Assembly (NCBI GenBank): GCA_947652605.1
Contig: OX393581.1
Location: forward strand, 32,978,788-33,042,787
Reading direction: 5' to 3'
Origin: Elmis aenea
Lineage: Eukaryota > Arthropoda > Insecta > Coleoptera > Elmidae
DNA length: 64,000 nt
Positions 23,993 to 34,831 of this stretch are shown piece by piece (the stretch's first letter is position 1; each line of letters begins with the position of its first letter). A program made the position numbers and the translations under genes. Below the pieces are notes generated by a model that saw nothing but the letters and a program-made list of their open reading frames with translations, searched no databases and was not told where the DNA came from.

Positions 23993-25918
23993 TTTTGAAT
24001 GCACTTGTATTACTACTGATAACTGCAAAATTTTTATACTTAAATTCGTTTTACATAAGAATTAAAAACAGGATTTAAGAAAACACAGCAACCTGTTTTT
24101 GAAGCGGATCCTTAAAAAAGTTTTGCAGGATATTGAATTTTAATTTTATTTAAAATTTGTTGGTTTCGTTGAGCATTTGCGTTGATTTTCATTAAATTTT
24201 TGTGGAACTAGAAAGATTTAAAGACCGGTAATTCGTAGTACATTAATCGCCGTTTATTCTGTTATTGGTTATTAAAACTAAACCACTTTATAGAATCAAT
24301 TTTAGAAAAACTTATACATAATATCCTTAACTTACTCTGTATTTCTTTAAATTAGAAGAATCAATGTTAAACATTGTTTTGTAAAACAGGAATTTATTTG
24401 CAACACTTTTAGTTGAATAGGTGGTTGTGGTACACTGATTACCATTAAACAATTAAACAATTAACTTTTGGATTGGCAAAAAAATGCATTTACATAGTTT
24501 TGGTAACAATAAAAAGGGATTGTGTGAGTTTGTTTTTTTTTTTAATTTACGTACATAGCAAAACGGGAGTGGTAAATAAGTATTTACTATATGCTTTTGA
24601 TATGATGTAGATTATTTGAAAAATTAAGCTACCAATCAGACTCCCCAAGTCTATTTCCACCTTATAAAATGACTGTTGATTAGAATCAAATGGGTAAATA
24701 TTTTAATAACCGCCGGAAGGGATTATATTTGTTTTTGAACCTACTTTTTCTGAAACCACACCACTTATTTTAAGAGTTACGAAATCAATTTAGTTAAACT
24801 GGTGCAATACTGCTTAATTTTATGCCGAATTTAAATCTGAAAAGAAATTTTTCATTGCATTCCTAGTTAGTTTATATAAAAAAAATGATTGCATTCGTTT
24901 TATTTTTGTATCGTCATGAATACTGAAAAACAAGAATAATTTTAAAAATACTCAAAATCCGCACAATATTTAAGCCTGCGCTAAATAGAAATGTGATTGT
25001 ATTTTCAAGTATCATTGTGTGTTTGTCAGAATACACTATTAAGCATAATTTTGCTTAATGTCACACAGCGCTTATCATTAAGTTGAAATAAATTAGTTCC
25101 ATATAAAAAAATTTAATTATATAAATATACATTTGTAACTCATTTTAAGTGTATTTTAACTAATTAGACAAAGTGGTTACGGTTAATTAGTTTGGCGTGT
25201 TGTACTTAATAATTAATTTCAATTTTTTTAAATTTTGTGTAAAATTTACTACTAAATTTGCTATATGAACACAAAATATGTGTCTACTTTACTTTTACGT
25301 TATCAAATAACTGAATTACAAAAATAACGTTTTTTGTTCATTAGTTAGTGAATTTGTTATTTCAACTCTTTGAAGTTAAATTAAGTTGCTGATAATTAAT
25401 GATCTTCTTTGAAATAAAAGGTTTTTTTTTTCGTTTTTAATTTGAAGTGAGCTCTTAAAGAGACCTCTTATTTATTCCATAACAAAAAAGTGAAGGAAAT
25501 GTATATTTACGCCGATTTATTTTGTTAATCGTCTGCTAGTTTTAATTAACAGTTTGGCTTAATCAAAAGAATAATACTTAATTAAGGGAAGCTATTTTAA
25601 AACGTTGTAGGTACATTTTTTGTTTAAGATAATTGAATCACAGGAAACCCGTAAGATTTTAGCTTTTTTTCCTTTCCGTTCAATGTTTAATGAGAGTGCA
25701 GTTTAAATTAATTCGGACATAACCCAAATACCGCTAGCAAATGTAGGTGCAAGGTAAACAGTGCACTGTTGACCGAATGAAGTAGGAACTTGGCTAGAAA
25801 AAGTAGAAATGAAGGAAAAAGAGTTTATGGAATAGAACACTAATAAAGAAAAAAAATCCTAGCATACATGTCACACATATTTTCATGTCAATTTTGTTCG
25901 TTAATCTGTCCGTGCAGG
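23993..25918. other. Anonymous AT-rich stretch
   Basis: No gene, paired repeat or transposon tip is recognised. The short frame at 25794-26045 on the minus strand overlaps the exon candidate in another frame and is disregarded. Confidence 0.3.
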
Positions 25919-26247
25919 TTAAGGTGCAGTTTTCTTCCACAAAGTGTAAAGATTGACTGAAACAAAAAATGTACCAAGTAGCGAAAGAGCAGTGATGTAA
26001 ATGGCAATAACGAAAGAATCTGGATATCCTTGTATCCTCATACATAAAATAAATATCGCGAAAACAACTAAAGCGAAATTATTCTCCAAGCAAGCGATAG
26101 CAGTAGAAAAAAACTTAAAAATGCTAATGTTCCGATGTATCGTACATACCGCTTTTTTATCGGTACTTAACAAGATATTTAATGGTGTGATAAAAATAGC
26201 TGCCAAAGAAAATATTTTGACGGAATTCACAAGAATACATTGCACAA
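25919..26247 (-). CDS. Candidate terminal exon of a small multi-pass membrane protein
   Basis: Minus strand: an acceptor ending TTTTAG at 26248 is followed by an open frame to TAA at 25921-25919, about 109 codons. It is strongly hydrophobic in three blocks (VKIFSLAAIFITPLNILL; NFALVVFAIFILC; SFVIAIYITALSLLGTFFVS) and ends in WKKTAP. The phrase STAIACLENNFALVV loosely recalls the membrane-segment order of XK-related proteins, but this is a guess. A possible upstream coding exon is 26438-26354 (ATG, 28 codons, donor GTAAGT), but its phase does not match this acceptor. The frame lacks an ATG at its start, so it must be spliced or be chance. Confidence 0.33.
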
Positions 26248-26353
26248 GCTAAAATTATTACAACCAATTAAATTGCCTGTAACTGCATTTCCGTACTGTT
26301 AGATAATTTCCTTGGCATCCATTGCCACACAGGCAGGCTATTTCACAACTTAC

Positions 26354-26438
26354 AATAAATAACAACAAAAATACGAGTTGTCTTGTTCGATCCTTCTTGC
26401 TTCATCTCGTGCAGTAAATGAAACTCACGATCGCCCAT
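26354..26438 (-). CDS. Weak candidate first exon upstream of the membrane-protein exon
   Basis: ATG at 26438 opens 28 codons (MGDREFHLLHEMKQEG...TRIFVVIY) plus one base, then GTAAGTTG at 26353. An in-frame stop lies just before the ATG. The exon ends in phase 1, while the acceptor at 26248 opens phase 0, so a missing middle exon or an unrelated transcript would be needed. Confidence 0.2.
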
Positions 26439-27848
26439 TGGTGAAGTTATTCATGAACGACTTCTCCATATTGGCTACTGCTACTACACACAAGTAAAGT
26501 AAAATATTGTTAAACATCACGTATTTATGCACCTTGGCTGTTATTTACTGTAAATGGAATAACTGTGCCGTAATTGGGGTTTGTTATGGAGGTATTTTAA
26601 TAGTACGATAGAAAATCTAATTGTATGCGAATGTTCTTTTAAAACGATATTGGTTTCAAGGTGTTCCGTATGCAGAATGCAACATAGTTGTTTAAAAGGT
26701 CAGTTTCCAAACAGAGTCTAACCATCAAGGCGGTCTTGCATAAGGAACTACCATTAGCAGTTTAGTATTACTGCATAAATGCCCTATTTACTACGATATT
26801 TATTGGATTTCCTTTGTTAACTTTACTACCGACAAAAGGCTCGTACGGCACACCATTGTTGGTTTAAATCGAGGTTTAAATTATTAATGTCTTAAACTGT
26901 AAATGTAACAATAGTAGTAATATTCTGTTAATAATTAATTTAGTAGTGGGTTCGTTACAATAATTGCGCCGTTTTTGTGTTTTTAACAAGCTATTGTCCT
27001 TTTTAAAAAGCATTTAATACGTTACTCGAAACACATTTTTTGTGTAAGTAAAATTTAACTTGAGAATGTTTAGTCGTGTTTGTGTAAAAAATCTCTTTTT
27101 AAAGTATATCTAGACTAGTTTTACGTGTGTGTAGATTTGTTGACATTCTAGATGTTCTTTAAAATGATATTTTTCTCACAAATCAGATTAGATTTTTTTT
27201 TAAGTATAAACAAACATATATCTACTTAAAATAAATAAATTAAATAATTCAAACATTTTCATTGTAGTTTAGTTTGTTCTTAAAATCTTATTTTTAACTT
27301 AAATGAATCAAAATATTCATCGTTTTTATTAAAACTTTTTAATATTTTTGTCATTTGACAGCAGCGATCTCCAATTTGAATAGCAGTTATTCCCAATCTT
27401 TTGATGATAGTGTACCAACAAAATTTCTATGCATGCTTTTACCATAAATTCTTGGTTAAAAATAGTTTATTTACAAAACGAATGATTTAAATAAAAATAT
27501 TATTAATAAAACTTGTGCACCCCTAATACTTCACCGTGAACCCCTTGTAACTAACTATTGCTTTTGAGTTAATAATTTAAAAACTATTTTTTTTTAAACA
27601 AATAGCATATAAGACTCGTTTTAGTGGTTAGTACATTTAGTAGTGTCAACTATAAAGATTAAAAGTTTTTACATAATTAGTTTTAAAATGTTGTAGTATA
27701 TAATATAGAATCCTTTGCCTTGGAAATTCAAGATCAATTTTAAAATTTTATTTAATACCTGCTTTAAATATATAAATTTTCATCTTTAATTTATTTGGTT
27801 GGGTAAAGATTAAGTTATCAATAAATATAATAAATACCTACGATAGTT
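26439..27848. other. Anonymous stretch
   Basis: No gene or repeat boundary is recognised. Sequence at about 26440-26900 is slightly less AT-rich than the rest. Confidence 0.3.
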
Positions 27849-28260
27849 GTAATAAGCAGGGGTTTGTAGCGGAGCACGGAGCAGTGGAGCAATGGGCTTT
27901 TGTCCGGAGCTAAGAGCGGAGTCCGGAGCAAATAATTTTGATTGCTCCACTGCTCCAGTTTGTTATGTAAAATTTTGAAAATAAATACTTTTTTTCCAAT
28001 CTTTGAAGCGCAATAATTTGTTCTTACAAACATTTATTTAACTTCACTTGTTTAATAGGTTCAAATATTGTAATTTTTGACCAACTTCCACATATTCGAT
28101 CAAATTAAAACTTTGGTTTTGAAAACAAAGCATTTTATAAAAAATTAATGGTAAAAATATTTGGAGCATCGAGCGGAGCTGGAGCGGAGCAGGAGCAGGG
28201 ATTTGGAAGCCGGAACGGAACAATTAAAAAATTGGACTGCTCCAAACCCCTGGTAATAAG
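27849..28260. mobile_element. hAT MITE with GGAGC subterminal arrays, copy 2
   Basis: The element is 27857-28252 (396 bp) with CAGGGGTTTG and CAAACCCCTG tips, flanked by perfect GTAATAAG octamers (27849-27856, 28253-28260). It has fewer GGAGC units and a shorter middle than copy 1, but the same AATGGG(C/T)TTTTG(T/C)CCGGAGC block and the same ACTTCACTTGTTT interior. Both are deletion derivatives of one family. Confidence 0.9.
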
Positions 28261-30060
28261 GTTAACTTATTTTAAAAGTTTTGCTCTGTAACAAATATTT
28301 ATGAGAATGTATTTAATTTCTATTTTAATACAAAAAAAACTTTCAGCAAGTTTTCATTAATTTAAAAAATCGGTCCAACTTCAAAATATCATTTAATGTT
28401 TTATTTAATTTTGTTGTAAAATATAAGCGAAGTGATGTAATAAACACACTTTTTTGTTTACTACTGATAGAACTCAACAAAAAACCATTTTGCGATAAAT
28501 TAAATAGGATCTTAATTAATGCTAGATGTAGAAAAAAGTTAAAATATGTTTTCTTCGTTTTTTATTCAGTTATGCACGTTTGTTTGTCTAGTCTAGACGT
28601 TTTTTATGCAAGAAATTATTTTTAATAATCGTTAATTTATTTTTAATCAAGGTGGCTCATACATCAACGAATTAGATTAAAAAAACTTAGTAACCGGTTT
28701 TATACACGTAGTAAAAAATTATACCGTGAGAATATCATGTGTGCTTTGACTTGCCCATCCTAGGGAAAGGGAACCCCACGTCAGATAAACAAACGTTCGC
28801 TGTCATTTGACACACTTACACACATAAGTAAAAGTTTATTAAAATTCTGCCACTGTCCAAAAATTAACATCTCGAGCATTTGAATTTGTAATAAAGCTCA
28901 TATAACATCGCGAAGTAAATAGCACAAGGCGCCGTAGAGCGGCCCTCTTTGCTCTACTTAATTCGCAAGTACTTTAAATTTTAAATGCACGATGTTTAAA
29001 TGGACCATCTGCCACACGAGGGACACGAGAAACAGTTGAAGTGGCACGCTGTAATTGTTATCCTCGTTAGTCATTAAGTTTGCGCCCAGTTTACGTCACT
29101 TTCATTTAGATTACACATTTCCTGTGTAACATCTGATTCACTTTATGGAAATACGGTACGCATTCGTAGAATTATATTCAGGTTAACTATAATTTGCAAG
29201 ATCCATTTAAGGAAATAATCATCTCGAATTATTAAAGGTGATACGCTCAACCGATGAATGCTATGTTTTTTTATAATTTCCTGTTTTTATTTATAGAATT
29301 CTACATATTTTTGCATAGTTTAGATGAAGTATTTGTAAAGGAATTTGTCTTTGACGTTCTGGTAATTTAGAATATGTTGTCGATGAAAAAATCATTAACG
29401 ATTTAATTTTGTGGTATACTGTCACATAAATTTTTTGGATTATTTATTGGATTAAGTCAGTTAACTATTTGTCAACATTTTCGCACAAAACAATGTAACC
29501 TTAAGTAAATAACCAGAATCTAAAGTGCCAAAAGAAAGAAGCATGCGTAAGTAGAACAATTACGCTAAGATGCAATTAAAAATTTTAAAAGTAATATAAT
29601 AATTAAGAAAATTATCAAGGGGATGAGATTGTTTAAAAATCCGTACATAAATTTGAACATTGGAATTATGATGACATTTTAAAAAACCCTTTAAATGATG
29701 AATAAATTTTTTATAAAATATATTACTGAGGATTTATTAACGACTACCGAAACGTCGATGAATTCTTAAGTTTTATTAATTGCTGTTTCGCTTTGTAAAT
29801 AAAAACGATTTTAATATTGTGATGAGATAACTTGAAATAAAAAATGCTTATGAAGAAAATGCTAAAAGAAAAAGAATGTAGCGAATGAATGAAAAAAAAA
29901 AGAGGGATGAAACAAATTTAAAGCTCTGCTTTTGTTTTCTACGAATATTGTATTAAAATTACTTAACCCACAAACGCTTCGGTATGTTTTTATACTGATG
30001 CATTTGTTTTAACAATGTTAATGCTTTTATTTCAATTGTACTTAAAATTAATAATTTCTG
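28261..30060. other. Anonymous stretch, interpreted as intron
   Basis: No gene is recognised. The segment at about 28740-29110 has mixed base composition without a frame or repeat and could be a conserved non-coding block, though nothing here proves it. Confidence 0.3.
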
Positions 30061-30120
30061 TTTGTTCCAGGTATGTTATACAACACACGGTAACACATAT
30101 CAAAGATTTTGAGAAAGTTC
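30061..30120 (+). other. Candidate recursive splice site 2 with 50-nt RS-exon
   Basis: TTTCTGTTTGTTCCAG ends at 30070 and GTATGTTA follows at 30071. A second donor, GTAAGTTTTT, begins at 30121, giving an RS-exon of 50 nt. Only one of its frames is open (about 16 codons). The layout is the same as at 14390 and 54974, all on the plus strand, 15.7 kb and 24.9 kb apart. A TIR element begins 51 nt after the donor. Confidence 0.55.
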
Positions 30121-30170
30121 GTAAGTTTTTTAGTTTAAATTATTTTCAATATTCGTTCTAGCCAGAGTAT

Positions 30171-31086
30171 CTGGGCGCACTCGAATTGCGGCCATTTTAA
30201 TGACTTGTACTTAAGAACCACTCGAACTCCGGCTAGTAATTAAGCATGAGAGTTAAGCCGATACACGAACTGCGGACATTCCTTAATTATACCTTTCCTG
30301 GAATTTCGTATTCAGGTAAGCGGTCAGAAATGGTTGGAGTATTCCTAAATATTCACTACTTAAATTGAATGAAATTAAAAAATACAAATAAAATATTCTA
30401 TTGGTCAATAATATGTACATAGTAATTACTTAATAGGAGTATAAAATTTCTAGTCTGAAAATATAACTACAACATTTAATAAAATCTACTCGAGAAATCA
30501 AATTGTCTTTGTATTGTCTAACTTTTTTTTCCAAATACATATGGCGATTCCGAATGTTTCTTCGCGGAGTTTGATTGATGCAATTGACACTGTTAATCTA
30601 TAATATTTACAACTTTCGTGAACAAGCACTTCTTTTCCACACTCACTGAACATTATCTCCATTTCATTCGCATTAACAACTATAGTCTGTCCAGCGAGTA
30701 AAGAGGGCTATCGGATTAGGGCAGTAAGACGGCAACGAAATACATACATGCATTCTGTCTTTTTCTGTGTCATCGAGTTCTAAGCACATAAACACGAAAC
30801 ATACCGCTTACGTACTTAAATTTATGCATTAGTCAGTTAATCCGATAGACCTCATCACTGGCCGAATAGACTTTAAACTAAATCATACTTGCAGATTGTA
30901 TTTATACCTATAAAATTACTGTACATTTTACTAATTTTAGGATTAATTCTTGGAACATTAAATTAGGGTTTACCCATATAATCAAGGGTTAGAAAATATT
31001 TGTACGCAGTTCGAGTGTAGCATTAACGCATGGTCATAAAAGTTGGTAATGATGGGATTAGAATGGCCGCAATTCGTGTGCACCGG
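30171..31086. mobile_element. 916-bp TIR element with CGAATTGCGGCCATT arms
   Basis: Left CTGGGCGCACTCGAATTGCG and right (inverted) CCGGTGCACACGAATTGCGG pair over about 35-40 bp. AGTAT flanks both sides (30166-30170, 31087-31091), extendable to AGTATC. Further CGAA(C/T)TGCGG-like motifs recur inside the left arm and near the right end. No transposase frame. A 5-6 bp duplication excludes TA-target families; superfamily is unassigned. Confidence 0.65.
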
Positions 31087-31092
31087 AGTATC

Positions 31093-31812
31093 TTTGTCCC
31101 AGAGCGCCAAAGTACTGCATAACAGCAAATTTATTAATAAAAATAAACTAAATACTTTTTTTTGACAAAGGGTATTTTTAATTGTGCTGTTAATGAATGA
31201 ACCTTCTTTTTACTTTAAAAATGCTTAAACAGATATTTGTAAATTCTCGTTAAATATATCATCCACTATGTAACATCAAGTATGTCATGGTTTGTCTGAT
31301 AAATTTCAGTGCTGAATGTTTAGTGAAATATCATGTTATCGCTGCTGGTCGTCCTTTAAGAACATTATGACGAGAAATTCTAGATTTCTGCAGAGAACTT
31401 AGTTCATTAGTGAACTTTGGTTGAGATAATAAATTTAAATGCTCATCGTTTAGCAAACTTTTCAATTGTTAGCTTTGTGGAAAAGCAGCTTTAACAGTTG
31501 TGCACAAACAAAACGTTGGCGAAGCGTTGTTTAGTCTAAGTTGACGTTAAAAAGCAAATTGATATCACAATTCATGTTTTTATTAAATAGGGTCGTGTGT
31601 CTGTGAAAGAATATCGCTTTGTTCCAAGTGTTTGTGCCTTTGCCCTAGATAACACTATCATTTAATATATGTTGCCTATAGAGATCGACCTGGTTACTTT
31701 TGGTAGCTCTTTTTAACTTAACTATTTGAATGATAGGCATGAGATCAGTTTTATGTACTCTCATGGTAATGGTCTCGAAGGCTACAGCCTTTAAAACTAA
31801 ATTCGGTTGCAT
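31093..31812. other. Anonymous stretch
   Basis: No gene or repeat is recognised. The minus frame at 31645-31842 is short and runs into the palindrome. Confidence 0.3.
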
Positions 31813-31873
31813 AAATAAATCGTAATAACAGTTATGTTGCATTATGCAACATAACTGTTATTACGATTTATTT
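31813..31873. repeat. Perfect 61-nt palindrome (30-bp arms, 1-nt centre)
   Basis: Arm 31813-31842 and arm 31844-31873 are exact reverse complements around the single T at 31843; the inner part reads AGTTATGTTGCAT and back. Sequence beyond the arms differs on the two sides. Such near-zero-spacer palindromes extrude as cruciforms and are usually unstable, so it is either very young or an artefact of sequencing or assembly. Confidence 0.9.
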
Positions 31874-32821
31874 GCATAGTTACCGAGATTTGTTAATGTT
31901 CAACAGAGATTTTTAAGTTTTTTAGTGACACCGAAAGCGGGTTTGGGCCACGTTGGAAAAAGTTTCATTGCCCCCCTTCCCCAGCAAAAATGAACTAATT
32001 TAAAATTCAACACAAGATTTGTATAACTAGAAGACCCCCTTTTAAGCCACCGGGCCCCATTAATCTGCATCTCATCAACCCTACAGTTTAATGCGTTCTT
32101 GCTTTCAGTATTTATGTGAATATTGTTCTGCATATTTATAGCTTTAAATCTACTTTAAGTTAAAAAAAACTTTTCTGCTTCTTGTTTTCATTTGCCGATT
32201 CCACATACATTTGTAAGACATTTTTTTCTTGCATTAGTAATAGGCGCAGCATCCAACGATTTATTTATCTCGACAAGGCACTTGAAATTCAAGTTGGCGT
32301 CTTAATTGGAGTTAATTAAAACAGCTTCTGCTTTTACTGCTACCAACTTGGATATTACCTGGTCTCTGGGTATTTAATAAATCCGCTGTGTATACACGTT
32401 GGCTTTTTTTAACGGCGAAGATTGATGTAATAGTCACGATTATTGACAGCAGTTTACTTAGATTTCAAGTTCGCCATCGGTAGCAATCTTGATTACTGTG
32501 TTATTTATTGGCATTTAAAACTCAAGAAGTACGGATATATTGGTCTCTTGATAATTTGCAAAGCATGTGTGTCGCTTATCACGTAATCTCAGGGCCAAAC
32601 ATGTGGTAGGACATTGACACGTTTCCAGAAAAAATCAGATTACTAGATTATGCGAAAAGTAAATAAATTAGAACACTCGCTTAGGTCATTGATGAATTCA
32701 CAGAATCAAATGTTCGTAGCAAATACGACGACAAATCGCTTATTTTTATTTCATTTATTCAATCAAGTGTAAAAATCTCACTAGATTTTGAAATTTCATT
32801 GGTACATTACCAGATTTTTGA
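31874..32821. other. Anonymous stretch
   Basis: No intact gene. A minus-strand frame at 31900-32133 lacks coding signals. The end of this stretch may contain a more decayed upstream part of the LINE tail at 32822. Confidence 0.3.
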
Positions 32822-32983
32822 AAAACCTGGCAAGACGAAGTTGAAAAAGCAGCAACGGATAGAAACATCAAATTAAAATACATAAAAAAAGCTAGCACAA
32901 GACAGAAAAACATGAAAAAAGTCAGCACAACACAACTCAACAGTCCTAAACTTAACAGTAGAGAAGGACTCGTGACTAAATAA
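32822..32983 (+). pseudogene. LINE C-terminal tail relic
   Basis: The plus-strand frame reads KTWQDEVEKAATDRN, IKLKYIKKAS, NMKKVSTTQLNS and ends at TAA 32981-32983. The pattern of a KTW.DEVEKAA.DR start followed by a basic K-rich stretch closely resembles the last 40-50 residues of many insect LINE polymerases. Upstream in the same frame there are stops, so only the tail survives. It differs from the 10278-10931 fragment and probably represents another family. Confidence 0.5.
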
Positions 32984-33039
32984 AAATACGTGTCCGCGTA
33001 GAAATAGCATGAATTTTCGTGAATTGATTTTTTTGTCGT

Positions 33040-33135
33040 ATTAATATTTGTCTTGAAATATACTAATTTTGTCGTGGAATATACCATTTTTGTCGTGCTA
33101 TATTTGTCGTGAAATATACCAATTTGTCGTGCATT
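33040..33135. repeat. Degenerate short tandem motif TTTGTCGTG(R)AATATACCA
   Basis: Four to five imperfect units of about 18-23 bp follow the LINE tail, each with TTTGTCGTG and most with AATATACCA or a shortened version. The position just 3' of a LINE end fits a short repeated 3' tail of a retroelement. Confidence 0.5.
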
Positions 33136-34364
33136 TATATATTCCCCCTTTTTATTCTGCATTTAACCGCTTTGTTAGCGAAGTCGATTCGCTTTTGTTT
33201 TGAATGTCCAGTTCTCGAGATTTTTGCATAAATTAACATTCAGTTTTAAAATCTTAATCATTTACATAGAGGCAAGTAATTCTCACAAAACTTTGTCGGT
33301 GCCTTGTGAAATTTCGGTGAAAAAATTATTTACATAATTCTTCAAATTATACCGGACAAACATTAAATAAATTCATTCTCGTTACGATGTTGCGAAGCCA
33401 TAATAAACGTTTAATTTATTATTAAGGCGCGAGGTATAAATTAAGATGAAATATACCAATTTGTTATACTATTAATGAACATGTAGCCTTTAGCAGTTGT
33501 GGGTGACAATCCAAATTGCTTAAAAAATTACTTGGACCGCATACGGCCATAAATTACTCACATGCGGGATCTATAGAAGTATTAAAAGCATCTCTTGTGT
33601 TCTGTCTAGTAGCTGCCGCCGCTGTGCCTTATTATTTGTGGAATGTTTAGGCGTAATACAAACGTTTGATATATTACCTGCGGTTTCATTATGCATGTTA
33701 TTTGTGCAACGTGCAATATTTTCTCGAGGTATTCGAAATAATAGGCGAAATGGTATTGGACATGCAACCGAGAAATGTATAAAAGAGTGATTATGAAAAT
33801 TTGTACGTCGCGTCGGATGCTTTGGAATTAGGTCATGCACAAGTTGAAAGGCGGGGTTGATTCATTGCATTGATCGTATCGCATACACGTTACTCCTACA
33901 ATGCAGATTAGACAATCGATAGCATCGTCTATGCGAGTTGTTGCCTTAAGGGGATATGCAAGTGTTGGGACATGTGAGTGTATTTTTCTACATGATTCTA
34001 GACAATCCTGAAAGAGAATTTATTATGGTAAAAAAAAAATTTTTTTAATAAAATTTAATGGAAATTTTGTTAAAAGAAACTCAAGATGCATCATTTTTTC
34101 AAAATCTAGTGACGTTTTCTGGTACCAGCATTTTACTCATAATTCCGGTCGTTTCGTTATTCGTTTATGTTTTTTTGGTTGTCGTGTAAGTTTAATTGTC
34201 AGACTATGCTTTATATGGTTGCTCTAGCTCTTAAGTAAATTACAAAAAAACAAACGATTGAGCAGAACAGAGATATTAAGTCAATTTGTTAAATTTAATC
34301 TAGTATCACGCTTTAAACTAATTTAAAGGCTTGTTGTGTGACGAACAATTTCAAAATTATAGCT
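33136..34364. other. Anonymous stretch
   Basis: No gene is recognised. A minus-strand frame at 33571-33840 is rich in H, N and R but shows no motif I know and no splice support. Confidence 0.3.
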
Positions 34365-34831
34365 TAAAATGGGCGTGGGTCATATTCCGGACAGCCAAAT
34401 TCCCGACGGCCAATTTACAGAGGGCCAACTTTCCGCCGTCTAACTTCCCGAAAGTCGAATTTTTCCAAAAACCATATTCTCGACATACCAACTTACCGAA
34501 CAAATAAAATGCATTTGGACTAAAAATAAAATTTCAAACTGAATTTTATTAGTTTTGTCCATTACGTGTGAGAGCTTTTTACTATATTTATCAATTAATA
34601 TTTAAAATTGTTGTATTTATTATTACAAGAGCATATGAGAGTTGTATAACCTAACCTAACCTAGCCCAGCCCAACGACTAACCGTCTTGATAATCTTACA
34701 GGTTAAGTTAGAAAGTTCGCCATATTCATCATCACTTAGCTAACATTTTATTATTTCGTGATGTTAGTCTATCGAAAAGTTAGACTGTCGGGAAGTTGGC
34801 CGTTGGGATTTTGTCCGACACCCGCTAAAAT
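34365..34831. mobile_element. 455-bp element with 15-bp periodic CCGACGGCCAA repeats
   Basis: The left part (34371 to about 34500) contains seven or eight degenerate units of 15-18 bp around CCCGACGGCCAA(T/C)TT. The right end carries the inverted form, GGGAAGTTGGCCGTTGGGA, ending GTCCGACACCCGC at 34825. TAAAAT flanks both sides (34365-34370, 34826-34831) as a possible 6-bp target duplication. A CCTAACCTAACC block sits at 34650-34661. No coding frame; superfamily unassigned. Confidence 0.55.

Noticed and set aside
26001..26252. 83-residue plus-strand frame
   Set aside because: Antisense shadow of the minus-strand hydrophobic frame at 25919-26247.
30305..30325. TTCAG|GTAAGC near 30314
   Set aside because: It lies inside the 30171-31086 mobile element, and its pyrimidine tract is broken by GGAA; no following donor at RS-exon distance.
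32755..33162. 135-residue minus-strand frame with hydrophobic stretches
   Set aside because: It is antisense to the LINE tail and to the TTTGTCGTG repeats, which explain its length.
33571..33840. 89-residue minus-strand frame with QRRQLLDRTQ
   Set aside because: Briefly considered as a Harbinger-type transposase start, but motif order and flanking sequence do not support it.
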